Assembly: GCA_910587295.1 (NCBI GenBank)
Contig: CAJULP010000064.1
Coordinates: 1 to 30,852, forward strand
DNA: 30,852 nucleotides
Origin: an uncultured Lachnospiraceae bacterium
GTDB lineage: Bacteria > Bacillota > Clostridia > Lachnospirales > Lachnospiraceae
Direction of reading: 5' to 3'
Part shown: positions 8,367 through 14,782 of the stretch, piece by piece
Numbering within the stretch: position 1 is the stretch's first letter
How the letters are laid out: each line of letters begins with the position of its first letter
Program-made: the position numbers and the translations under genes
The notes under the pieces: generated by a model
The model's database searches: none
Told to the model about the DNA's origin: nothing
Seen by the model: the letters and a program-made list of their open reading frames with translations, nothing else

Positions 8367-9202
8367 TGCGGTCATTTAAGAGAAAGAGACAGGCGCTTGA
8401 TACACTACAGACAATGATCCTGTTAGTTGTGGGCATATTTATCGCACTGCCGATCTACCTTACCGTGATAAATACATTTAAACCATCTAATGATATCATC
8501 GGTGATCCGCTGGGCCTGCCCATACCGCCTGTTATGGATAATATCGTGGTCATTATAGAAAACCCCTATGCAAACATCGTTAAAATGTACGGAAATACGA
8601 TTTTTTTGATGGTGACAGGTACTTTTTTTACTATAGTTATTTCTGCTATGGCGGCTTATTATCTGGCACGGAAAAAGGGCAGACTTGGGGAGTTTATGAA
8701 GATTTATTTCCTGGCAGGGATCATGGTTCCATATGTTATTGTATATTTACCGCTGTGCATCCTGCTGAAAAAAGCCGGAATCCCGCTTAATGTGTTTTCG
8801 CTGATTCTGGTGATGGTTTCTTCCAGCATATCCTTTTCCGTTTTTATGTATACGAATTATATCACCACGCTGCCAAAAGAGCTGGAGGAATCGGCCGCGA
8901 TCGATGGGGCAACGAAAACGCAGACGTTCTGGAAAATTTTATTTCCTATTTTGAGGCCATGTACCGCAGCCGTTATGATATTTGTGGGTATGGGGTTTTG
9001 GAATGACTTCCAGACCCCGCTGCTGATGGGCCAGATACAGACCATCACGGTAGGCATTTACTCTGCGGTGGGTAAGTATTCGGCAGACTGGGGAATCGTA
9101 TTTGCATATGTCTTTTTTGCGACGGTGCCGGTAGTCATTGCGTATCTGTGCGCTCAGAAAAGCTTTGTCAGCGGATTGACGGTAGGAGCGATCAAGGGCT
9201 AG
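8363..9202 (+). CDS. ABC sugar permease, MalG/LacG type
   Basis: A 279-residue second membrane subunit of the importer. It overlaps the first permease gene: GTG at 8363 precedes the TGA stop by one base and ATG at 8366 shares its last base. GGAGG at 8351-8355 is 7 bases from the GTG and 10 from the ATG, so either may be used; the overlap implies translational coupling. About six hydrophobic helices are present. The EAA loop reads E-E-L-E-E-S-A-A-I-D-G-A with F-P-I-L-R-P after it. The N-terminal N-T-F-K-P-S-N-D-I segment is typical of MalG-like subunits. The glycyl radical enzyme starts 21 bp downstream, so transport and chemistry are in one operon. Confidence 0.93.
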   Translation: MMRSFKRKRQALDTLQTMILLVVGIFIALPIYLTVINTFKPSNDIIGDPLGLPIPPVMDNIVVIIENPYANIVKMYGNTIFLMVTGTFFTIVISAMAAYYLARKKGRLGEFMKIYFLAGIMVPYVIVYLPLCILLKKAGIPLNVFSLILVMVSSSISFSVFMYTNYITTLPKELEESAAIDGATKTQTFWKILFPILRPCTAAVMIFVGMGFWNDFQTPLLMGQIQTITVGIYSAVGKYSADWGIVFAYVFFATVPVVIAYLCAQKSFVSGLTVGAIKG

Positions 9203-9223
9203 CGGATAGGAAGGAGGGCTGAG

Positions 9224-11407
9224 ATGATAGAAAAACTGGAACCTTTTGCAACCGGTTATATCAACTGTCGGAACGATAATGTCAGTATGAAGATAGCCAG
9301 CGGGATTTATGGATTTTGTATGGATCTTCCGCTGACGATAGATCCTGAAATCGGGCTGGCGGCTATTGACTGCTCGAAGGATGGGGCGGAAGAAAATCTG
9401 GGTGTGTTTTTTAACTTTGGAAACGGGATCGTGTATCATGGGGAGCGTTTGGATAAAAAGGCGATGGAGCATCCGGAGTGTGCGGAAAAGTTACAACTAT
9501 ACAAACAATATTTTGAAAATCTGGACACGATGAAACTTGTAAAAGCAGAGTTTTCGGAAAGGGAGAAGGCGCTCTTTGATAATCATACCTTTTGGGCCGG
9601 AGATTGGGGCGGACATGGGAACCCTGATTATGATATGCTGCTCCGGCTGGGAACTAAGGGCCTTCGGGAAAAAATAGAACACTATCGTAAAATGCATCCG
9701 GAATCGCCGGACTGGTATGATGCATGTCTTTTGGTTTTGGATGGGATAGATCTTCTTGCGCGCCGCTTTTTGGAATTGGCGGATCGGCTGGCTTATCAGG
9801 ATGAGAAAAACAGGGAGATTTATAAAAAGATTTCCCGGGCGCTTAAAACCGTTCCCCAGAATCCGCCTTATGATTTTATGTCAGCCTGCCAAATGTTTTA
9901 TCTGGTGTTTACGCTGGACGGGAATGATTCTCCGGGGTGGTTTGACCAGTATATGATCCAATATTATAACAGGACACAAAAAGAGGAGGCGGTAAGGATC
10001 TTAGAAGGCTTGTGGCAGGGATTTTATAAAAACCGCTCCTGGAATCTGTGTATCGGCGGCAGTGATGAGGGGTGGAATGACAGGACAAATGCCTTAAGCT
10101 ATGAGATTTTAGACGTGGCGGCCAAATACAAATATCATACGCCGAACCTTACCATGAGGTGCCACAGGAATACGCCGCCGGAGCTGATGGAAAAAGCGGT
10201 TTCCGTTTTGCGGACAGGGATTGGGATGCCTGTGCTTTATAATGATGAAGTGGTATGCCCGGCGTTGGAAGAGATTGGAATTGTGCCCCGGGATTCCCAT
10301 ATGTATGCGATGAACGGATGCAATCAGTTTGAGATACAGGGAAAGTCCCATATGGGGCTGGAGGATGGGGAAGTATGCCTGCTGAAGTGTCTGGAGTATG
10401 CTCTGTTTAACGGAAGATGTCTGATCACGGAAAAAAGGCTGGGACTGGAAACCGGTGAGGGGGCGGCCTTCCAAACATTTGCCGAGCTGTTGGCGGCATA
10501 TAAAAAGCAGGTAGAATATGTGGTGGAGATAACGGTAAGGATTGCGGGTTGTATGCAGAAAGTGATCGCACAACATGCTCCTAACCCGCTGCGTTCCTGC
10601 CTGATTCAAGGGTGCATAGAATCCGGGCGTGATTATAGAGCGGGAGGACCTCTTTATAACCATGGGCAGATTTTGACGGAGGGGCTGGCGGATACCATAG
10701 ATTCCCTGTTTTCTATCAAGCATTTTGTGTTTGATACAGGGGAATATGAAATGAGGGAAGTGCTTGATGCGCTGGAAAAGGATTTTTGCGGATATGAAGA
10801 AATGTATTGGAAATTCAGGAATTTTCCATGCAAGTTTGGCAATGACTGCGAAGAAGTAGACAGGCTTGGCGGTGAAATATTGGGGCATTACTTTGGAGAA
10901 CTCTTAAAATACCATACCTGCCGGGGCGGCAAGGATGGTATTTATGGCGGCGGCTTAAGTACGTTTAACAGAACCGGAAAATATGGAGCGGCCTGCGGGG
11001 CTTCCGCAAATGGGCGGCATAGTGGTGATGGCAATCTTGCCGACAGCATTGGCGCCTCGCCGGGAATGGATGTGAGCGGACCCACTGCCCTTATAAGATC
11101 AGTGCTCCATTACGACCAGAAGCTGGCAAAAAGCGGGTTTGTGCTGCAATTAAAATTTGACCAAACAATGTTTGCGGAAGAAAACGGAAGGAAGGCTTTT
11201 ATTGCACTTGTGAAAACCTACTTTATGCATGGCGGACAGCAAATAACGGTAAATGTGCTGAATCAGCATGATCTGCTGGATGCGGTGGAGCATCCGGACA
11301 GGCATCTTAATTTGATCGTGCGCATAGGCGGATACAGTGATTATTTTGTAAATTTGCCCGGGGAACTGCAGCAGAACGTGATAGCAAGAAGCATTCAGCG
11401 GCTATAA
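9224..11407 (+). CDS. Glycyl radical enzyme, PFL-like, substrate unknown
   Basis: A 727-residue member of the pyruvate formate-lyase / glycyl radical enzyme superfamily. The C-terminal radical loop is R-I-G-G-Y-S-D-Y-F, placing the glycyl radical at Gly703, 24 residues from the end, as is usual. The thiyl-radical Cys is in M-N-G-C-N-Q-F-E, Cys366. Other family marks are G-N-P-D-Y-D-M-L-L-R-L-G-x-K-G in the N-terminal part and A-S-A-N-G-R-H-S-G-D-x-N-L-A-D-S-I in the C-terminal part. Characterised eliminating and dehydrating members (choline lyase, diol dehydratases) have Glu two residues after the Cys (G-C-x-E); here it is Gln368. Pyruvate formate-lyase proper has Cys-Cys, also absent. It is slightly shorter than the common 750-850. 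A GGAAGGAGGG site precedes the ATG. Co-location with a carbohydrate importer and a YhcH-type gene points to a sugar, polyol or related small substrate, by inference only. Confidence 0.92.
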   Translation: MIEKLEPFATGYINCRNDNVSMKIASGIYGFCMDLPLTIDPEIGLAAIDCSKDGAEENLGVFFNFGNGIVYHGERLDKKAMEHPECAEKLQLYKQYFENLDTMKLVKAEFSEREKALFDNHTFWAGDWGGHGNPDYDMLLRLGTKGLREKIEHYRKMHPESPDWYDACLLVLDGIDLLARRFLELADRLAYQDEKNREIYKKISRALKTVPQNPPYDFMSACQMFYLVFTLDGNDSPGWFDQYMIQYYNRTQKEEAVRILEGLWQGFYKNRSWNLCIGGSDEGWNDRTNALSYEILDVAAKYKYHTPNLTMRCHRNTPPELMEKAVSVLRTGIGMPVLYNDEVVCPALEEIGIVPRDSHMYAMNGCNQFEIQGKSHMGLEDGEVCLLKCLEYALFNGRCLITEKRLGLETGEGAAFQTFAELLAAYKKQVEYVVEITVRIAGCMQKVIAQHAPNPLRSCLIQGCIESGRDYRAGGPLYNHGQILTEGLADTIDSLFSIKHFVFDTGEYEMREVLDALEKDFCGYEEMYWKFRNFPCKFGNDCEEVDRLGGEILGHYFGELLKYHTCRGGKDGIYGGGLSTFNRTGKYGAACGASANGRHSGDGNLADSIGASPGMDVSGPTALIRSVLHYDQKLAKSGFVLQLKFDQTMFAEENGRKAFIALVKTYFMHGGQQITVNVLNQHDLLDAVEHPDRHLNLIVRIGGYSDYFVNLPGELQQNVIARSIQRL

Positions 11408-11441
11408 TGCTGTAAATGTTACATGGAAAGGATTCCGATCA

Positions 11442-12311
11442 ATGAGCAGAGGGAACGTGTTTCAGATCCAAAGATATTGTATCAATGACGGGCCGGGGAT
11501 CCGCACCTGCGTTTTTTTGAAAGGCTGCCCGTTGGATTGTATCTGGTGCCACAATCCGGAAGCAAAAAGGAGGGATCCACAGGTCTTGTGCAGGCTGGCA
11601 AAGTGTCATGGCTGTGGCGATTGTGCAAGGATCTGCCTTCACAATTGCCATAAGTTTGAAGAAGGAAAACATGTTTTGGACTTTTCGGATTGTGTGCTGT
11701 GTGGGAACTGTATATCGGCATGTCAAGCGGGGGCATTGGAAATCGTAGGATACGAATGTACGGCGGAAGAGGTAGTCGAAGCGGTAAGGAAAGACAAAAT
11801 TTTTTATGATACATCCGGTGGCGGCGTGACGGTATCAGGCGGGGAGCCGCTTATGCAGCCGGATTTTTTGATTGCAATTTTACAAAAGTCTAAGAAATAT
11901 GGGATCCACACGGCAGTAGAAACCTGCGGATTTGCAGAGCGGCAGATCATGGAAGACGTTTTGGAATATACGGATCTGTTTTTGTATGATTATAAAGAAA
12001 CGGATCGGGAACTGCATTATAAGTACACAGGAGTCTATCCGGAAAGGATCCTGGAGAATCTGGAATTTTTGTATGTAAAGAAGAAGGATGTCATCCTAAG
12101 GTGCCCAATGATACCCGGATATAATGACAGGGAAGATCACTTTAAGGCTATTGCGGCGCTTTTGGACCGGTATGGTAATATCAAAGGAGTGGATTTGGAG
12201 CCTTATCATAATCTTGGGGAAGCAAAATGGGAAGGGCTGGGGTTGGTCAGGAAGAATAAATTTTCAATACCCGGGCCGGATGTGGTAGAAAGATGGAAAA
12301 GCAAAATATAA
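11442..12311 (+). CDS. Glycyl radical enzyme activase (radical SAM, two extra 4Fe-4S clusters)
   Basis: A 289-residue activating enzyme that uses S-adenosylmethionine and a 4Fe-4S cluster to place the radical on Gly703 of the enzyme encoded just upstream (34 bp gap). The radical-SAM motif C-x3-C-x2-C is Cys29, Cys33 and Cys36. A ferredoxin-like insert follows with two full C-x2-C-x2-C-x3-C sets at Cys55/58/61/65 and Cys84/87/90/94, as in activases of the glycerol dehydratase and decarboxylase type rather than the shorter PflA. S-G-G-E-P-L, which binds the SAM amino group, is present. The N-terminal D-G-P-G-I-R-T-C-V-F-L-K-G-C is the family signature. The last 18 bases overlap a small downstream ORF. 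Strictly anaerobic function is expected. Confidence 0.95.
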   Translation: MSRGNVFQIQRYCINDGPGIRTCVFLKGCPLDCIWCHNPEAKRRDPQVLCRLAKCHGCGDCARICLHNCHKFEEGKHVLDFSDCVLCGNCISACQAGALEIVGYECTAEEVVEAVRKDKIFYDTSGGGVTVSGGEPLMQPDFLIAILQKSKKYGIHTAVETCGFAERQIMEDVLEYTDLFLYDYKETDRELHYKYTGVYPERILENLEFLYVKKKDVILRCPMIPGYNDREDHFKAIAALLDRYGNIKGVDLEPYHNLGEAKWEGLGLVRKNKFSIPGPDVVERWKSKI

Positions 12312-12502
12312 AAGACCTCAAATACAAATGTTCTGCTTATTACAATTCCCTGGGAGCTGAGAAAAAATTAAAAACTACTCCCTGCTCTGAATATGCTTTA
12401 AATGCCCTTGCTATTGATGAACCATTAGAATATGCTCGTCTTTACCTTGAGGGCAATATGCAGATGTGGGTAGATGCAGAGGATTCTCTGGAATTATGGT
12501 AA
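12293..12502 (+). CDS. Small hypothetical protein, DUF6061-like
   Basis: A 69-residue open frame whose ATG lies inside the last codons of the activase gene, with only a weak AGAAAG before it. The C-terminal half (D-E-P-L-E-Y-A-R-L-Y-L-E-G-N) resembles small clostridial proteins of the DUF6061 type, where a P-x-x-Y-A-x-L-x-L-x-G segment recurs; this is from memory and is uncertain. Composition is more AT-rich than the activase. The N-terminal part may be read-through of a gene whose true 5' end was lost when the activase locus was joined here. No function can be given. Confidence 0.45.
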   Translation: MEKQNIKDLKYKCSAYYNSLGAEKKLKTTPCSEYALNALAIDEPLEYARLYLEGNMQMWVDAEDSLELW

Positions 12503-12514
12503 TAGACAAGACTT

Positions 12515-12535
12515 TAGGGATAGCACCCTATTTGT
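12515..12535 (+). terminator. Weak hairpin between convergent genes
   Basis: TAGGG (12515-12519), 6-base loop, CCCTA (12526-12530), then TTTGTT. It lies between the small ORF and the convergent TIGR04076 gene and could act as a weak terminator for the former. Confidence 0.3.
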
Positions 12536-12550
12536 TAGATAGACTGGAGA

Positions 12551-12901
12551 TTAATCAAAAAACTTTCCCTGAAAAAAATTCTTATTACCCAACGGTTTTG
12601 CTGTAAGCCTAAATAGAACACATCCGTCTGGACACATAATAACTTTACTAAATTTACTATCACCACCTATATTTTCCAAATTGCCGCCACTTCTGACAGC
12701 TTCCATAATTGGATACATCATCATCATTACTTTGGAACATATACCCAGTCCCTGTGAATTTACAGGACATCCATAGGTGCAAGTATATTTATCTCCGACT
12801 TCCTCTCCATTTCGGCAAAATCTTTCTGTTTTTTCATTATCTTTATTAAAACCTATTACTTCAATTTCCCATACATATTCCTCGTCATACCATTTTTTCA
12901 T
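12551..12901 (-). CDS. TIGR04076 family protein
   Basis: A 116-residue protein matching the TIGR04076 pattern: an early C-x-x-G-C-P segment in the middle (Y-G-C-P-V-N), a helix with Y-P-I-M-E-A-V-R-S-G-G-N, and a C-terminal C-P-D-G-C-V-L-F-R-L. The Cys-rich make-up suggests metal or redox involvement, but no activity is established for the family. The start ATG has GGAGG eight bases before it. It is convergent with the small ORF at 12293 and co-oriented with the DUF2087 gene upstream. The AT-rich composition sets it apart from the glycyl-radical operon and fits an accessory patch. Confidence 0.72.
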   Translation of the reverse strand: MKKWYDEEYVWEIEVIGFNKDNEKTERFCRNGEEVGDKYTCTYGCPVNSQGLGICSKVMMMMYPIMEAVRSGGNLENIGGDSKFSKVIMCPDGCVLFRLTAKPLGNKNFFQGKFFD

Positions 12902-13095
12902 AATAATTTCCTCCGTTGAAATTTACATTTATATTTTCAAGAATATACAAAACATGTTCTTTTATAAGACATTAATCTTTTAGGAAATATCAAATCTCAT
13001 AATAGCTAAAAAGCAATCATAAAAAAATCTGCTTGCGATATATCTTTCACTGTTATTTGTTTATGATCTATAAACGGTTGAATAATCTTTACCTT

Positions 13096-13845
13096 TTAAT
13101 CTATCAACCAATACTTTGAACCGTCTTTGGCACGCTCCATAAATCCATACATAATTAAATAGCGTCTAAGCGTCATGTAATCTTCATAAATCGGTTTTAA
13201 AATTTGATTTATTTCTTTTTCGCTATATGTTTTACCCTTTTCAAATTGCTCTGCTATTTTAGTGAGAATAACCACTTTATTCTTTTCTTTTGGTGAAAAC
13301 GTTTTTAAAACAAGAGGGCTAAAACTACTAAAAAAGTTTTCTAATATACGCAGTCTCTCCGGCTCGGTTATTAAATAGCGATCATCAACATAGCTGGCAT
13401 GGTTATGAATTGGCATAATTGCATTTTCGGAAACTTCTTTTAATCCTAATGATTGTTCATATATAGCCAGGTAATATTTTGCTTGCTTTGCTTTCTCACG
13501 AAATGTAAAACGGTGCCGTCGAATTGTAGCTTTCGTAACACCTAATTTGCTTGCCATTTCTATATCTGATATACCAGAAGCAAAAAGCAAAATTAAATCT
13601 TTCTGATTTTGTGTCAGAGTATTATATTTTGTGTCAGCAGAAATTAATTGCGACAAGTTACTACCGTGTGTAATTTCAATATGTTTTGAAACAGCATGTT
13701 CAGCTGTATAAAAATTATTGCTGATTGAATAAATTTGTCCCACTTCAAAATTCTGCGCACAATAGTTACAAATATAAATATCATGCTCTTTATCATACCT
13801 ATATCCTTTTTTCAACTCATCTAAAGTAATTTTATTATAGTCCAT
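13096..13845 (-). CDS. DUF2087 transcriptional regulator with zinc-finger-like N-terminus
   Basis: A 249-residue probable regulator. Residues of about 17-62 carry C-x2-C (I-C-N-Y-C) and later His residues (E-H-A-V-S-K-H-I-E-I-T-H), a zinc-finger-like layout. A LuxR-type helix-turn-helix follows (S-D-I-E-M-A-S-K-L-G-V-T-K-A-T-I-R-R-H). The C-terminal 75 residues match DUF2087: F-S-P-K-E-K-N-K-V-V-I-L, Y-S-E-K-E-I-N, L-R-R-Y-L-I-M-Y-G-F-M-E-R and a final Y-W-L-I-D. This domain is often fused to bacterial regulators. AAGGA lies about nine bases before the ATG. The surrounding DNA is strongly AT-rich. The target is unknown; the nearest co-oriented gene is TIGR04076 downstream. Confidence 0.8.
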   Translation of the reverse strand: MDYNKITLDELKKGYRYDKEHDIYICNYCAQNFEVGQIYSISNNFYTAEHAVSKHIEITHGSNLSQLISADTKYNTLTQNQKDLILLFASGISDIEMASKLGVTKATIRRHRFTFREKAKQAKYYLAIYEQSLGLKEVSENAIMPIHNHASYVDDRYLITEPERLRILENFFSSFSPLVLKTFSPKEKNKVVILTKIAEQFEKGKTYSEKEINQILKPIYEDYMTLRRYLIMYGFMERAKDGSKYWLID

Positions 13846-13952
13846 ATCTCACCGTCCTTAATGTTTATCTATTTTGTAAACATATTATATTATTGTTTAT
13901 TTATTTTGTCAATATTTTTCAATTATATAGAATTTTTCTTTTCATTCAAATA

Positions 13953-14090
13953 ACTTGTGAGTAAAAAGTTTGCGCTACTTAAGAAGCCCATGAACCCCAG
14001 TAGGTTCCAGACTCATCCTGCTGTTGCTGAATTATTTGTGTTATGCGTAATTCCGGCTGTTTTCCTAAAAGCCTGAAAAAATGTTTCCGC
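13953..14090. repeat. 138-bp direct repeat, copy 1
   Basis: Matches 30715-30852 at constant offset with about five substitutions (roughly 96% identity). The left boundary is sharp: sequence diverges before 13953. The right boundary of the match is unknown because copy 2 runs off the window. It contains the 3' end of a leftward reading frame in both copies. Probably the end of a mobile element. Confidence 0.9.
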
Positions 14091-14155
14091 AGATAGTGCA
14101 TGACAGCAGCTTCTGACACCCGCCCTCTGGAAAGTATGGTAAACTCACACATGAA
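13979..14155 (-). pseudogene. 3' fragment of an unrecognised leftward gene
   Basis: A leftward frame ending at a TAA at 13979 encodes a basic C-terminal segment (R-K-H-F-F-R-L-L-G-K-Q-P-E-L-R-I-T-Q) that ends G-T-Y-W-G-S-W-A-S. The same frame and stop occur in the second copy at 30741, where the differences change only two residues (G/S and Q/E), so the sequence has been under coding constraint or copied recently. I do not recognise the family. Around 14155 it abuts a broken integrase, so its 5' part is missing here. It is likely a remnant of a transposase-type gene, which is inference from repetition and setting. Confidence 0.45.
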
Positions 14156-14156
14156 A

Positions 14157-14490
14157 TAACTCTTGCAGGAAAAGCTCCTTGCCTTTGTACGTGACAGCAA
14201 TGTTTACAATGTATATTTCCCAATGCTGGTGATCATGGTCGGAACAGCCTGCAGATGTGGCGAGATCATAGGGCTTACGTGGTTAGAAGATGATGCCGAG
14301 GATATCTGCCCATATTTTAAGGCACACAGGCTGTACCAGAATGGCAGAGCGTGGGATGGATGTAAAGGTATTGCAGTATATCATGGGGCATGCAAACATA
14401 GCAGTCACTATGGAAGTATATAATCATATCACAGAATATGCGAGAATAGAAAAAGAAATATTGAAGATGGAAGACCTGATGGTGGTATAA
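14157..14490 (+). pseudogene. Broken tyrosine integrase remnant
   Basis: Two frames together give pieces of a phage/ICE-type tyrosine recombinase. The first (about 14157-14282) encodes L-L-A-F-V-R-D-S and G-T-A-C-R-C-G-E-I-I-G-L-T-W, which holds the first catalytic Arg. The second (14290-14490, another frame) encodes A-H-I-L-R-H-T (the His-x-x-Arg pair), Y-I-M-G-H-A-N (His) and V-Y-N-H-I (nucleophilic Tyr). About 100 residues between them and the whole N-terminal DNA-binding part are missing, so it is not functional. It marks a former integrated element next to the clpB promoter. Confidence 0.85.
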
Positions 14491-14530
14491 GCCACATGAC
14501 GCTATCTGATGAAATCAGATGCAAAGCCGT

Positions 14531-14555
14531 ACCCCATTTTTTTCACAAATGGGGT
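14531..14555 (+). terminator. Hairpin after the integrase remnant
   Basis: ACCCCATTT (14531-14539) pairs with AAATGGGGT (14547-14555), a 9-bp perfect stem with a T-rich loop. A second TGGGGTAT copy follows at 14561-14568. There is no T-run after it, so termination strength is doubtful. It could be a relic of the element's end. Confidence 0.45.
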
Positions 14556-14607
14556 ATGTATGGGGTATAACACCCGTTATTTGGAATTTTAGAGAAATTT
14601 TAGAACC

Positions 14608-14636
14608 CGCAAACCCGCATAAACACTGGGTTTGCG
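14608..14636. repeat. 9-bp perfect inverted repeat before clpB
   Basis: CGCAAACCC (14608-14616) and GGGTTTGCG (14628-14636) with an 11-base loop. It ends 32 bp upstream of the clpB -35 box and has no T-run. It may be an old terminator or a recombination site relic. Confidence 0.5.
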
Positions 14637-14653
14637 AAAATTCACTGAAAATA

Positions 14654-14680
14654 TTAGCACTCACCTCTTTACAGTGCTAA
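14654..14680 (+). promoter_or_regulatory. CIRCE operator (HrcA site) of clpB
   Basis: TTAGCACTC (14654-14662), 9-bp spacer, then CAGTGCTAA (14672-14680). The canonical CIRCE is TTAGCACTC-N9-GAGTGCTAA, so only one base differs. It overlaps the -35 box of the clpB promoter, as expected for repression by HrcA with release on heat shock. Confidence 0.9.
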
Positions 14681-14696
14681 TAATTGGTGTTATACT
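14668..14696 (+). promoter_or_regulatory. Sigma-A promoter of clpB
   Basis: TTTACA (14668-14673), 17 bp, TATACT (14691-14696). The -35 lies within the CIRCE element. It leaves a leader of about 80 nt before the clpB start. Confidence 0.75.
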
Positions 14697-14782
14697 CTCT
14701 CTAGAACAAATGAAAAACATAAATAACCATTTACTTAGCCGGGCATACTGAAAAGGTTCATGACCGGCGGGAAGGAGTGCAT

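Noticed and set aside
8939..9472. Leftward 177-codon frame across the permease/enzyme junction
   Set aside because: Spans two well-supported rightward genes and their ribosome binding site.
10109..10888. Leftward 259-codon frame inside the glycyl radical enzyme gene
   Set aside because: Covers the catalytic Cys region of a clear gene on the other strand; basic, motif-free translation.
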